Positions 8,468 to 16,908 are shown, numbered from the stretch's first letter. The stretch: 64,000 nt of DNA from Lacinutrix sp. 5H-3-7-4 (GCF_000211855.2 NC_015638.1:3197001-3261000); one strand, 5' to 3'. Notes: generated by a model not told the origin, from the sequence alone. Program-made: numbers and translations.

Positions 8468-8570
8468 GCAAGTATGAAAAAACTGTAGGCTAATTGAAAA
8501 CGGCAGTTCACTCATTTAGAGTTTCTGAATATTTAAACAAACAATAGATTTGAAAATAAACCTAAACTGA

Positions 8571-9083
8571 ATGAAAAAAATTGGATTACTATTTTTAACT
8601 CTATTTCTGAATCTCAACTTGAGTTATTCACAAACCAAATCTGAAATTGACTCATTGCTAACTGGAATTGCGGAAACGGAAAATTCTAAAGGAATAATAA
8701 AAACTGAGCAAGCCGAAAAAATAAAAGAATTTGGAGAAAAGTCATTGATAGTTCTTGCAGAATTTTTTACTGATTCAACGTTGACTAAAGTTAAATCAGA
8801 TTGTCACAATCGGAACTTAACAAAAGGAGAAATTGCAATAATCATTGCCGACAGAATTGAGGGAATACCTTATTTTACTGTATTTCGAATTCAAAATTGC
8901 ACCTTAACTTTTTGTGAAAACAATCCAAATCGAGTGGAATATTATTTAGGTGTAAATAACGAAATAATTCAAGAAAGATATATGGAATGGTTATATAGCA
9001 AAGACAGACTAAAAAATGTTAAAGGAAAAGATAGAAAAAAACGTAAGCGAATAATAAATGAATGGAAAAATACCAGCAGGTAA
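8571..9083 (+). CDS. Cassette 1: exported protein of unknown function
   Basis: 170 aa with a cleavable signal peptide (residues 1-21, hydrophobic core then SYSQ). The mature part is charged and soluble, with three cysteines. Not recognised. The cassette starts at 8462 (GTTACCTGC) and ends GCAGGTAAC, a perfect 9-bp complement. The stop codon TAA is made from the R'' box itself. There is a 109-bp leader between the core and the ATG, longer than in most cassettes here, with room for its own promoter. Confidence 0.65.
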   Translation: MKKIGLLFLTLFLNLNLSYSQTKSEIDSLLTGIAETENSKGIIKTEQAEKIKEFGEKSLIVLAEFFTDSTLTKVKSDCHNRNLTKGEIAIIIADRIEGIPYFTVFRIQNCTLTFCENNPNRVEYYLGVNNEIIQERYMEWLYSKDRLKNVKGKDRKKRKRIINEWKNTSR

Positions 9084-9212
9084 CACCGTGTATAATTAAT
9101 TGCTTGGTTCTAGCCTACTTGCGAAAATTCCTGCGGAATTTTCACGGGTTCGTTAAAGTTTGCTAACTTAGTTGCTTAACCACGCAACTAACCATACACA
9201 AACACGTTACCC
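9078..9212 (+). repeat. attC-like site 1 (subfamily A)
   Basis: R'' AGGTAAC, R' GTTACCC (core G at 9206). Outer stem GTGTATAATTAATTGC against GCAACTAACCATACAC; inner hairpin GAAAATTCC/GGAATTTTC. Confidence 0.8.
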
Positions 9213-9217
9213 AACAT

Positions 9218-9703
9218 TTGAAAAAAACACTACAAATAGAAATCGGAAGTGAATTAAGAATCGTAAACGGAATTGGATTCTTCTTGACAATTATCGGAAT
9301 TCTGGTTTTCCTGATAACTGGTATTGTTCTTTTAGCTGGAACTTATCTTCCGCCAGATGTAAAAGTCATTTACTTTATTGAAGTAATAAGTCGAAATTTT
9401 TATCTGACTTTTCTTTCCTCAATTCTTGCGGTAATAATTGGAAACAAATTAATGACATTCCGAAAATATGAATCAACGGAATTAGAACTTAATGAAGATG
9501 GAATCGCATTCAATAAGGGAGATGATAGAATTGAATTACTGAATAAAAAAATTCATAAATTTTTGCCTAAAAAAAGTGGTTGGAATGGAAAAAAGCGTCT
9601 GAATATAAAGACAATTGGATTAAAAATGTATGAATCACAAATGAACGAACAAACGTACTCCGAATTGACTGAATTGTATGCCGAAAAAGTATTTGAAAGA
9701 TAA
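9218..9703 (+). CDS. Cassette 2: two-TM membrane protein of unknown function
   Basis: 161 aa starting at a TTG that lies exactly 12 bases after the core G, a spacing shared by several cassettes. Two hydrophobic helices (about residues 18-42 and 58-75) are followed by a cytoplasmic tail of about 85 residues. No known domain is recognised. Cassette ends GTTACCCAAC / GTTGGGTAAC are perfectly complementary over 10 bp. Confidence 0.6.
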   Translation: MKKTLQIEIGSELRIVNGIGFFLTIIGILVFLITGIVLLAGTYLPPDVKVIYFIEVISRNFYLTFLSSILAVIIGNKLMTFRKYESTELELNEDGIAFNKGDDRIELLNKKIHKFLPKKSGWNGKKRLNIKTIGLKMYESQMNEQTYSELTELYAEKVFER

Positions 9704-9710
9704 AAACGTT

Positions 9711-9845
9711 GGGTAACAACGTGTATAACACATTGTTTACTTCTTGCTTACTTGGAAAATCTTGCGGATTTTCCTCTGGTTCGTTTTCTTTTGCTAAATT
9801 AGTTACCAAACCTAAAACAACGTGCCATACACAAACACGTTGGCA
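9711..9845 (+). repeat. attC-like site 2 (subfamily A)
   Basis: R'' GGGTAAC, R' GTTGGCA (core G at 9839). The left arm is diverged (GTGTATAACACATTG) and pairs less well than in its neighbours; inner hairpin GGAAAATC/GATTTTCC. Confidence 0.7.
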
Positions 9846-9876
9846 ACAAGCTGAAAAACGAACTCAACGAGAAAAA

Positions 9877-10386
9877 ATGAACTCAAGAACAATCGAGAAA
9901 AATATTGGAAAACCGACAAAAATCGATTGGAAAAAACCGAAAGCAATTGGAAGTTCATCATTTTATCTAAAGTCTTTTAAAGCAAAAAATAATTCGACGG
10001 AATTTATAAAAGAAAACTCTAAATGTAGTTTTGAAAAATATTCAGGTGGAATTCTTTTAAGGTCAAACTTGTCTAATAAAACAAGTGCGTTGACAATAAA
10101 AGAATCGGAAATCAAAAACATAAAATTAATACGTGGAAAAGAAAGTGTTGAACCTCTGACTTTATCACCAATGTGGATTATGTTGAAATTAGGAGTTTCT
10201 AAATTAATTGCAAGATATTCTAGAATTGTGCTCGGAGAATATTCAATCGACGAAATGAAATTAAAAATCGAGACCGAAAATCAAATTATGGAATTCACGC
10301 AAAACGGATATATATTTGAGAGACAATTGAGTTTCTTTAAAAACCTGAATTACGGAGAAAAATTAATAATTGAAATGAACGAATAA
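9877..10386 (+). CDS. Cassette 3: soluble protein of unknown function
   Basis: 169 aa, no signal peptide and no membrane segment, rich in lysine and serine. Not recognised. The open frame extends upstream through attC site 2, but the ATG at 9877 is chosen because it is the first ATG inside the cassette and is preceded by an A-rich leader. Cassette ends GTTGGCAAC / GTTGCCAAC are perfectly complementary. Confidence 0.55.
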   Translation: MNSRTIEKNIGKPTKIDWKKPKAIGSSSFYLKSFKAKNNSTEFIKENSKCSFEKYSGGILLRSNLSNKTSALTIKESEIKNIKLIRGKESVEPLTLSPMWIMLKLGVSKLIARYSRIVLGEYSIDEMKLKIETENQIMEFTQNGYIFERQLSFFKNLNYGEKLIIEMNE

Positions 10387-10419
10387 AATAAAAATCAGAA
10401 CGAAAAAAAGAAAGCCAGT

Positions 10420-10551
10420 TGCCAACACCGTGTATAATTCATTGCTAGTTATAGCCTACTTACGAAAGTCCTCGCGGACTTTCTATCTGTGATTTATTTG
10501 CTAACTTTAGTGCTGAAACACGCAACGAAATCATACACAAAACCGTTGCAA
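10420..10551 (+). repeat. attC-like site 3 (subfamily A)
   Basis: R'' TGCCAAC, R' GTTGCAA (core G at 10545). Stem GTGTATAATTCATTGC against GCAACGAAATCATACAC: a C-G pair replaces the A-T pair of site 1, and there is one extrahelical base in the right arm. Inner hairpin GAAAGTCC/GGACTTTC. Confidence 0.8.
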
Positions 10552-10563
10552 GTAATTTGAGAA

Positions 10564-11154
10564 ATGAATTATAACATCTATATATTAATAGGATTTATTG
10601 TTGTACCTATTGGAATAGCAATAGCATACTATAAAGATTATAAACAAGATAAATCGGAATTTAAAAAATCAATCAGAACAGTAGGAAAAGGATTGTTAAA
10701 TGGAATAATACTACTACTGATAATTGGTGGATTAAAAATACTATCTGAATTTGTTATTCCTTTAAATAAAAATCACGGAATCGAATTTAACACCGAACGA
10801 GAAAAACTAGGAATTCCAAAAATTGGAGAAAACTGGAAAATCAGCGATTATGAATCAGGACAATTTGAAATATATTGGTGGAAACCACAACCGAGAAATG
10901 GTCATTTTAAAAAAATAATTGAATATGGATTATTAGATTCTAAAACTGAAACTGATTATTATCAAAACGAAAAAATAAAAGGAACTTTTGCTTGGTCAAG
11001 GTTTGATTTTCAAGATAAACAATTTGAATATTTCATCGAAAAACCTAACGAAAATAAAATATCAATATCGGAGAAAGGAAAAATTAAATATGAGAAACCA
11101 ACAGAGACTTTAAAAGTGAGTAAAACTGAATTTGAAAAGTATATTAACGATTAA
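10564..11154 (+). CDS. Cassette 4: membrane-anchored protein of unknown function
   Basis: 196 aa. A first TM helix lies at residues 5-22 and a second at about 47-68, followed by a C-terminal extracytoplasmic or cytoplasmic domain of about 125 residues with aromatic-rich strands. Not recognised. Start at ATG 10564, 19 bases after the core G. Cassette ends GTTGCAAGTA / TACTTGCAAC are perfectly complementary over 10 bp. Confidence 0.6.
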   Translation: MNYNIYILIGFIVVPIGIAIAYYKDYKQDKSEFKKSIRTVGKGLLNGIILLLIIGGLKILSEFVIPLNKNHGIEFNTEREKLGIPKIGENWKISDYESGQFEIYWWKPQPRNGHFKKIIEYGLLDSKTETDYYQNEKIKGTFAWSRFDFQDKQFEYFIEKPNENKISISEKGKIKYEKPTETLKVSKTEFEKYIND

Positions 11155-11164
11155 AAAAAACTAC

Positions 11165-11296
11165 TTGCAACAACGTGTATAATTAATGGCTAGTTCGAGC
11201 CTACTTACGAAAATCCTCGCGGATTTTCTATTCGGTTTGTATTTGCTAAATTAGGTGCTTAAAACACGCAACAAACCATATACAAACACGTTGGCA
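11165..11296 (+). repeat. attC-like site 4 (subfamily A)
   Basis: R'' TTGCAAC, R' GTTGGCA (core G at 11290). Stem GTGTATAATTAATGGC against GCAACAAACCATATAC, with some mismatches; inner hairpin GAAAATCC/GGATTTTC. Confidence 0.75.
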
Positions 11297-11320
11297 ACAA
11301 GCTGAAAAACGAAAAATTCA

Positions 11321-11351
11321 TTACCAATTTGGTAACTTTTTATTATATTTG
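11321..11351 (+). promoter_or_regulatory. higBA promoter and operator palindrome
   Basis: TTACCAA-T-TTGGTAA (11321-11335) is a perfect inverted repeat, followed by the -7 box TATATTTG (11344-11351) about 18 bp before the toxin start. It is probably the antitoxin-bound operator. The promoter lies inside the cassette, so the module does not depend on array transcription. Confidence 0.6.
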
Positions 11352-11368
11352 CGACAAACAAGTATAAT

Positions 11369-11662
11369 GTGAGAGTAATAGCGAAAAGAACTTTACGAGA
11401 CTTTTGGGAAAAACACGCTGACTGTGAAGAACAATTAAAGTCTTGGTTTAGAGAAACTGAAAAATTCGAATGGACAAATATTAATGAATTAAAAAAAGAT
11501 TATCCAAGCGCAAGTATTTTAAAAGATAACAGAATAGTTTACAACATTAAAGGAAATAATTACCGATTGATTGTAAAATTCAACTTTGAATACCAAATAT
11601 GTTGGATAAGATTCATCGGAACTCACGCAGAATACGATAAAATAGACGCAAATAATATCTGA
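11369..11662 (+). CDS. higB: Cassette 5: HigB-family toxin (mRNA interferase)
   Basis: A 97-aa toxin of the RelE/HigB superfamily. The central RIVYNIKGNNYRLIVKFNF and the terminal WIRFIGTHAEYDKID are the hallmark of the HigB group (host inhibition of growth), whose members cleave translated mRNA on the ribosome. The start is GTG at 11369; no ATG is available in frame. The antitoxin follows after 2 bp. The order toxin then antitoxin is typical of higBA. Such modules are frequent in large integron arrays, where they are thought to stabilise the array. Confidence 0.85.
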   Translation: MRVIAKRTLRDFWEKHADCEEQLKSWFRETEKFEWTNINELKKDYPSASILKDNRIVYNIKGNNYRLIVKFNFEYQICWIRFIGTHAEYDKIDANNI

Positions 11663-11664
11663 TT

Positions 11665-12021
11665 ATGAAAATAACACCGATAAGAAACGAAAAAGACTAT
11701 CAAAAAGCTCTCGACAGACTTGAGGGTATTTTTGATGCAAAAAAAGGAACTGAACATGGAGATGAATTGGAAATTCTTTCAATCTTAATTGACAGATATG
11801 AAAATGAGAACTTTCCAATTGGAATGCCTGACCCAATTGAGGCAATCAAATTTCGAATGGAACAAATGGGAATGAAACAAAAAGATTTAGCCGAAGTTGT
11901 CGGATTTAAAAGTAGAGTTAGTGAAATTTTAAGTAAAAAACGTAAACTGACTTTAGGAATGATTAGAAAACTGAACTCAACACTTCATATTCCGACTGAA
12001 GTTTTAGTTCAAGATTATTAA
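11665..12021 (+). CDS. higA: Cassette 5: HigA-family antitoxin
   Basis: 118 aa. The N-terminal half is an acidic helical segment that probably wraps the toxin; the C-terminal XRE helix-turn-helix (about residues 66-110, MKQKDLAEVVGFKSRVSEIL) binds DNA. It neutralises the upstream HigB and probably represses the operon at the palindrome 11321-11335. Its stop is 12 bp before the R'' box. Cassette ends are GTTGGCAACA / AGTTGCCAAC (9 of 10 complementary). Confidence 0.85.
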   Translation: MKITPIRNEKDYQKALDRLEGIFDAKKGTEHGDELEILSILIDRYENENFPIGMPDPIEAIKFRMEQMGMKQKDLAEVVGFKSRVSEILSKKRKLTLGMIRKLNSTLHIPTEVLVQDY

Positions 12022-12033
12022 TAAAAAGCCAGT

Positions 12034-12164
12034 TGCCAACAATGGCTATAAGTAATTGCTTGTTCTCGCCTACTTCTGAAAATCCTCGTGGATTTTCAGT
12101 TTGGTGTGTACTTGCAAAGTTAAGTGCTAACCAACGCAACTACTCATAGCCGAGACCGTTAGCA
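12034..12164 (+). repeat. attC-like site 5 (subfamily A, compensatory variant)
   Basis: R'' TGCCAAC, R' GTTAGCA (core G at 12158). The outer stem is GGCTATAAGTAATTGC against GCAACTACTCATAGCC: GGC/GCC replaces GTG/CAC of other sites, a clear compensatory change on both arms. Confidence 0.8.
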
Positions 12165-12181
12165 ACAAGGCAAAACAAACA

Positions 12182-13954
12182 TTGAGAACATTTATAAACA
12201 TATTGATTATTCTTTTGCTTGTGATTTCTTGCAAACCAAATAAGGCGGAATTAAATTCAGCTGAATCTCAAACCTACAAACGAATTAGTGGAAATAAAAC
12301 TTGGGGATTCGTAAATCAAAACGGAGATACAATTATACCTCTTAACAAATATAAATTTCTGAATCCGATTGATGAGGAAGGAATGATACTTGCAGAAAAT
12401 AATGGAAAAAGAGGCTACATAAATATTACTCAAGATACCTTAATACCTTTTAAATATGACGATTTGAGTGTGTTTTCAAATGGACTTGCACCAGCGGAAT
12501 TAAATAGGAAACACGGATTTATTGACAGAAAAGGTAAAGTCGTAATACCATTTGAGTATGAAAACGAGAGTCATTTTTATAAGTGTGGTTTAGCTAGAGT
12601 GCGTAAAAACAATAAATATGGATTTATTGACAAAACTGGCAAAGTAATAGTTCCAATAGAGTTTGAGAAAGTAAGAGATAATAAAGCGGACGAACTAGTA
12701 TGCGCAATGAAAAATGGAAAATGGGCATTTTTCTCTTGTGATGGTAAAAGACTTACTGATTTTGAATATGACAAAATCACAGAAGTTTCATATAACGATA
12801 GGACTAATACATATTTTAAAAAGGGATTATGTCGAGTTGAAAAAAACGGTCAACTTGGATATATCAATTCAAATTTTGAAACTATAGTTCCTTTTGGGAA
12901 ATTTGACATTGCAGAACCTTATCAAAACAATTTAGCGATAGTATCTAAAAATGGAAAATATGGAATTATTGATAGTTTAGGAACTTTAATAATTCCTTTA
13001 AAATATGACCTAATCGAACATCCTGCGATATACTCAAATATATTTGCCGAATTTTTAACCAATGATTCGGGAAAGTATGGATTACTTGATTCCAATGGAG
13101 ATATTCTTCTCGAAAACAAATACAAAGAAATTATTTGGGATAGACTCAAACGAGGAGAAAACCAACAAAAATATTTCATCTATAAAGAAAATGGGAAATT
13201 TGGAGCTATAAACACAAAAGGAGAAATAATTATACCTTTTGAATATGAGCAATTATCAAATTTTAAATATCGAGATTTTACTATAGCAAAAAAGAATGAC
13301 AAATTTGGTGTTATTAACTCATTTGCCGAAACCATTATTCCTTTCGAATATAACTCAATAAATTGTAATGAAAGAAAACAATGGTGCAACCTTTTAATAC
13401 TTGAAAAAGATGGTAATGTAGGTTTAGCAGACTTAAAAGGGCAATTAAAAATCCCTTCCATTTACCAAGAAATATCACCTTGCTTTTACGATGAAACGAA
13501 TAGATTTATTGTGAAAAAAAACAACTTTTTTGGTATAATAGATATTGATGAAAATATAATTATTCCAATAGAATATAATGAAATATCTAACTGGGTGGAA
13601 TATGGTCCAGATGAACATTTTGTAACAAAGAACAAAAAGAAAGGATTAATTAGCAGAGAAGGAAAAATAGTAATTCCACCTATTTATGATGAGATTTTAG
13701 TAGATAACTCTAAACTAATAAAAGTTAAAAAAAACAGTTTATTTGGAACAATCAATTGGAAAAACGAAATAGTTAATCCAATAGAATACGAACAAATTTT
13801 ATGGGAATGGCCATATCTGTCATATAAAGAATTGGACACTATTTATTTAAAAAAGAATGGAAAATATTTTACAACTGACACTAAAGGAAAAGTTTTAGAA
13901 CAAAAGGTAAGCGCAAAATTGATTGATGAGAAATTTGGTTATTTATTAAACTGA
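12182..13954 (+). CDS. Cassette 6: WG-repeat lipoprotein
   Basis: 590 aa, by far the largest cassette gene. The TTG start at 12182 gives a lipoprotein signal with lipobox VISC (Cys17). The rest is about 14 tandem WG-type repeats of the form K-x-G-[FY]-I-[ND]-x-x-G-x-[ILV]-[IV]-P-[FIL]-x-[YF]-[DE], about 35-45 residues each, expected to fold as beta-propeller blades. WG-repeat proteins are surface or periplasmic, with no defined enzymatic role. Cassette ends GTTAGCAAC / GTTGCTAAC are perfectly complementary. Confidence 0.8.
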   Translation: MRTFINILIILLLVISCKPNKAELNSAESQTYKRISGNKTWGFVNQNGDTIIPLNKYKFLNPIDEEGMILAENNGKRGYINITQDTLIPFKYDDLSVFSNGLAPAELNRKHGFIDRKGKVVIPFEYENESHFYKCGLARVRKNNKYGFIDKTGKVIVPIEFEKVRDNKADELVCAMKNGKWAFFSCDGKRLTDFEYDKITEVSYNDRTNTYFKKGLCRVEKNGQLGYINSNFETIVPFGKFDIAEPYQNNLAIVSKNGKYGIIDSLGTLIIPLKYDLIEHPAIYSNIFAEFLTNDSGKYGLLDSNGDILLENKYKEIIWDRLKRGENQQKYFIYKENGKFGAINTKGEIIIPFEYEQLSNFKYRDFTIAKKNDKFGVINSFAETIIPFEYNSINCNERKQWCNLLILEKDGNVGLADLKGQLKIPSIYQEISPCFYDETNRFIVKKNNFFGIIDIDENIIIPIEYNEISNWVEYGPDEHFVTKNKKKGLISREGKIVIPPIYDEILVDNSKLIKVKKNSLFGTINWKNEIVNPIEYEQILWEWPYLSYKELDTIYLKKNGKYFTTDTKGKVLEQKVSAKLIDEKFGYLLN

Positions 13955-13969
13955 TAGAAAAAGCCCAGT

Positions 13970-14104
13970 TGCTAACAACGTGTATAATTAATTGCTTTGG
14001 TCGTTGCTTATTTGGAAAATTCCTTCGGAATTTTCTCGCGTTCGTTTTTGTTTACTAAATTAGTTGCTGAAACACGCAACTAACCATACACAAAACCGTT
14101 AGCC
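13970..14104 (+). repeat. attC-like site 6 (subfamily A)
   Basis: R'' TGCTAAC, R' GTTAGCC (core G at 14098). Stem GTGTATAATTAATTGC against GCAACTAACCATACAC; inner hairpin GAAAATTCC-TTC-GGAATTTTC. Confidence 0.8.
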
Positions 14105-14119
14105 ACAATATGACCACGA

Positions 14120-14665
14120 ATGCAAAATTTGACTAAAGAAATACAATCATTACTCGAATCAAAAGAAACTCAAGATTTCCTAAAAGTTGCTCGTGGATTT
14201 ATTGAACTGATTGAAAGTAAAGAAATAAAGGAAAAAGAATTTTATCCTGAAATTCACAAAAAACTGACTGAATTATATAACGTTGGAATTTCTCTGAAAT
14301 CGGTCGAATTAATTCACTCAAGTGAAAAATCGGAATTTGAAACTGTTATAAGAGAGAAACTAAAAGAACAGAACGTAAATCTGATTTCCTCACTTGGAAA
14401 AGATTGTTTTTATTGGGAAGTTTTTGACCCAACCTACGAAAAAGAAAACGAACCGACGCAAGGTTGGTTAGTCGATGATGTTGCAGATATTTATGCGGAT
14501 TTAAAAGAGGAACTTTATAAAATAGACCAAATCGGAACGGACGAGGCAATCGAAGATGGACTGTGGCAATTGAAATTCGGATTTACATCTCATTGGGGCA
14601 ATCATTGTGTGAATGCAATAAGAGCTTTGCACTACATATATTACGATGGAAAAACAACAATGTAA
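14120..14665 (+). CDS. Cassette 7: DUF5063-like protein
   Basis: 181 aa, soluble. The segment FYWEVFDPTYEKENEPTQGW followed by LVDDVADIYADLKEEL and a C-terminal HWGNHCVNAIRALH resembles DUF5063 proteins, of unknown function and often found near toxin or recombination loci. A competing ATG sits at 14110, exactly 12 bases after the core G, but opens only an 8-codon frame overlapping this start. That may be a relic start or a short leader peptide. Cassette ends GTTAGCCACA / TGTGGCTAAC are perfectly complementary. Confidence 0.65.
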   Translation: MQNLTKEIQSLLESKETQDFLKVARGFIELIESKEIKEKEFYPEIHKKLTELYNVGISLKSVELIHSSEKSEFETVIREKLKEQNVNLISSLGKDCFYWEVFDPTYEKENEPTQGWLVDDVADIYADLKEELYKIDQIGTDEAIEDGLWQLKFGFTSHWGNHCVNAIRALHYIYYDGKTTM

Positions 14666-14676
14666 TAAAATACTGT

Positions 14677-14810
14677 GGCTAACAATGTATAAAAATAATT
14701 GCTCAATTTTGGGCTTAATCAAAGGCAGTTGCAAGTTTACTACGTCTGATTTTCCTGCGGAAAATCCTCGCACGTAAACCCGCAACTATTCTTATACGAG
14801 ACCGTTACCC
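14677..14810 (+). repeat. attC-like site 7 (subfamily B)
   Basis: R'' GGCTAAC, R' GTTACCC (core G at 14804). Stem GTATAAAAATAATTGC against GCAACTATTCTTATAC; inner hairpin GATTTTCC-TGC-GGAAAATC. Confidence 0.8.
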
Positions 14811-14818
14811 AACATTTA

Positions 14819-15112
14819 ATGAAACTAATAGAATTCTTACAAAATACAGAGAAAATTGACGAAGAATCTGTTCTTTACGTAAAAAGAATTGATGGTCAGT
14901 TTCTTCCCGAATCAGAAATTACAATCCTGAATTTAACTGAAGAAGAGTTAGAATGGAAAACTTATGAAGTAACCGAAAAAAAATGTCCTGGTTTTGAATA
15001 TTTTATGGAATCTTTCCTAATTAAAGAATTTATGGAAGATATATCATCACAATATCCTACTATTGAAAAAAAATGTAACCGATTAATACATTACGTGGAA
15101 TTTGATGCTTAA
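14819..15112 (+). CDS. Cassette 8, gene 1: small acidic protein of unknown function
   Basis: 97 aa, soluble and acidic, with no recognised domain. It starts 15 bases after the core G. It shares its cassette with the DUF2199 gene, 10 bp downstream, and both are within one pair of complementary ends, so this is one of the few two-gene cassettes. The small acidic character would suit an immunity or inhibitor protein, but nothing in the sequence proves it. Confidence 0.6.
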   Translation: MKLIEFLQNTEKIDEESVLYVKRIDGQFLPESEITILNLTEEELEWKTYEVTEKKCPGFEYFMESFLIKEFMEDISSQYPTIEKKCNRLIHYVEFDA

Positions 15113-15122
15113 ACAATATTAA

Positions 15123-15659
15123 ATGTTCTGGAAAAGAAAGAAAAACAAAACAGGAGAATTTAAATGTTCTGAATGTGGAAAAGTCCATTCGGAATGGCCT
15201 GCTCTGACTTTTAAATCACCTGCGAATTACGACTTTCTGTCTGATAAAGAAAAAACAGAACTTGGGAAATTAGAGTCGGATTTTTGCGAAATTCATTATG
15301 AAGACCAAATTGACCGTTTTATAAGAGTTACGCTTTCTCAAAAAGTAAAAGACGCTTGTGAAACTCTGGAATATGGACTTTGGGTTTCATTAAGCGAAAA
15401 AAGTTATTTAGACTATAAAGAAAATTACAATAATCCGAATCACGAAACTGGATATTTTGGTTGGTTATGTAGCAACGTTCCTGAATATGGAGATACATCT
15501 TCAATTCCTTGTGATGTAATGACTAAAAGTGGAAATGACAGACCTGAAATTTTTCCTCACGAAGATTTTGACCATCCATTTGTTCGAGATTATTACGATG
15601 GAATTTTAAAAACAGAAGCAGAAAATAGAATAAACGAAATGATAAAAAACGTTGGGTAA
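15123..15659 (+). CDS. Cassette 8, gene 2: DUF2199 protein with N-terminal CxxC
   Basis: 178 aa. FKCSECGKVHSEWPA (about residues 13-27) is a CxxC pair as in DUF2199 proteins; the ending DFDHPFVRDYYDGI also matches that family, whose function is unknown. No signal peptide. The stop TAA is built from the R'' box (GGGTAAC). Cassette ends GTTACCCAAC / GTTGGGTAAC are perfectly complementary and identical to those of cassette 2, although the genes are unrelated. Confidence 0.75.
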   Translation: MFWKRKKNKTGEFKCSECGKVHSEWPALTFKSPANYDFLSDKEKTELGKLESDFCEIHYEDQIDRFIRVTLSQKVKDACETLEYGLWVSLSEKSYLDYKENYNNPNHETGYFGWLCSNVPEYGDTSSIPCDVMTKSGNDRPEIFPHEDFDHPFVRDYYDGILKTEAENRINEMIKNVG

Positions 15660-15785
15660 CACCGTGTATAATTCATTGCTAGTTATAGCCTACATACGAA
15701 AGTCCTCGCGGACTTTCTATCTGTGATTTATTTGCTAAATTAGTTGCTTAAACACGCAACGAAATCATACACAAACACGTTAGCT
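15654..15785 (+). repeat. attC-like site 8 (subfamily A)
   Basis: R'' GGGTAAC, R' GTTAGCT (core G at 15779). Stem GTGTATAATTCATTGC against GCAACGAAATCATACAC, nearly the same sequence as site 3. Confidence 0.8.
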
Positions 15786-16282
15786 TTAATGCTAGAGCAA
15801 GTTTACGAAACTGAAAAAAAGCCTGTTTGTGTTCCGATTTTTTTTGAGTTTTAGGAAAGTAAAAAACGAAAAATAATGTTGCTGAATTTTTAAAAATACG
15901 TTGAATTCTCACTCAAACTCTGAATTGAATTGCGTCTGACTTTTTAGCTCGTTTACGGAATCGAAAACTGAATTGAAAAGCGGAATTTAGCAAGTTGCGG
16001 AATTGTTTACTCGAAATCTGAATTAAAAATATTGCGGAATTTGAGCAAGTTTGCGGAATGAAAACCGAGCTGAATAAAACATAAAATGCGGAAATAAAAA
16101 GCCGACTAAAAAAATAGTATATTAACGAAAAATTAAACGGACAAAAAAGCACTAAAAGCTAACAATGTATAAAAATAATTGCGGTTTAGTGCTTAAACAA
16201 AAGTCCTTGCGTGTTTGCTGCGTCTGATTTTCCTTCGGAAAATCCTCGCACACAAACCCGCAACTATTCTTATACGCCAACG
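15780..16282 (+). other. Cassette 9: cassette without a convincing gene
   Basis: Ends GTTAGCTTT / AAAGCTAAC are perfectly complementary, so this is a bona fide unit. The roughly 370 bp inside hold no + strand ORF of note. It contains words shared with cassette 11: the 26 bp at 15980-16005 recur at 16637-16662 and the 19 bp at 16041-16059 recur at 16594-16612. A minus-strand 79-codon frame (15913-16152) is low-complexity and not believed. The contents look decayed, or may be an unidentified RNA. Confidence 0.6.
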
Positions 16283-16288
16283 TTATTG
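16157..16288 (+). repeat. attC-like site 9 (subfamily B)
   Basis: R'' AGCTAAC, R' GTTATTG (core G at 16282). Stem GTATAAAAATAATTGCGG against CCGCAACTATTCTTATAC, 18 bp; inner hairpin GATTTTCC-TTC-GGAAAATC. Confidence 0.8.
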
Positions 16289-16462
16289 TTAATGCTGCGC
16301 TACGCTTGCATTAACAATAACCCGACGAGGGCTTCGCCCGAGTTATTGCTCACCGCAGTAGCTTCGCTACGCACTGAACAATAACTCTGGTTATAAGTTA
16401 TTTTAAACTTACAGATATTTGCAATATCTTACAGTTCAAAACAACTCATAACCCTCGTCGGG
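16283..16462 (+). repeat. Mini-cassette copy 1 (cassette 10, ORF-less, attC subfamily D)
   Basis: 180 bp. It opens with GTTATTGTTAATGC (core G at 16282) and, after a 12-base loop, has GCATTAACAATAAC, a perfect 14-bp complement. The remainder (16315-16468) is its own attC-like site with arms CCCGACGAGGG / CCCTCGTCGGG, inner hairpins GGGC-TTC-GCCC and GTAGC-TTC-GCTAC, and a GTTATTG/CAATAAC stem. No room for a gene. Identical to copy 3. Confidence 0.8.
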
Positions 16463-16855
16463 TTGCCCACAATAGCGGAACGCACTCAAACGCAAGCAGT
16501 TCGGAACAAAAAATGGCTGAATATTGCGGAATAAAACATTGAATGAATTGCGCTGAATTCTCATTCATTCGGAATGAAAATCACAACGGATTTTTGAGCA
16601 AGTTTGCGGAATCTGAAACTCAAAACTGAATTGCGTGCGGAATTTAGCAAGTTGCGGAATTGCTCACTCAAACGGAATTGAAAAATATTGCGAAAAAAAA
16701 CGCTGAACGAAAATACTCAAACGCAAAAAATCGGAAAACGAAATTTGATGAAATAATTAAACTCTGAAAAAAAAAATCTACTGTGGGCAACAATGTATAA
16801 AATTAATTGCTAAATTAGTGCTTAACAAACACGCAACTAATCTTATACTAACACG
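16463..16855 (+). other. Cassette 11: cassette without a convincing gene
   Basis: Ends GTTGCCCACA / TGTGGGCAAC are perfectly complementary over 10 bp. About 310 bp inside hold no ORF of note. It shares two exact words with cassette 9 (see that entry), in the opposite order, which suggests shuffled decay products of a common sequence or a repeated non-coding element. Confidence 0.6.
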
Positions 16856-16861
16856 TTAGCA
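16785..16861 (+). repeat. attC-like site 11 (short, 77 bp)
   Basis: R'' GGGCAAC, R' GTTAGCA (core G at 16855). Stem GTATAAAATTAATTGC against GCAACTAATCTTATAC with a small loop and no inner hairpin: the shortest complete site in the array, which shows which parts are dispensable. Confidence 0.75.
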
Positions 16862-16908
16862 TACATTTTGACCCGTCCTGAATAAAGGCTACATAATTTA
16901 ACACAATT

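Noticed and set aside
8286-8471. Minus-strand 61-codon ORF over attC-like site 0 (and a similar one at 19086-19352 over site 13).
   Set aside because: They arise from translating the palindrome; the similar peptides reflect site similarity, not a gene.
9709-9876. Upstream start for the cassette 3 gene inside attC-like site 2.
   Set aside because: It would translate the recombination site and cross a cassette boundary; the first ATG within the cassette is at 9877.
15913-16152. Minus-strand 79-codon ORF inside cassette 9.
   Set aside because: It is antisense to the array, low-complexity, without a recognisable start context, and made of the repeated words shared with cassette 11.
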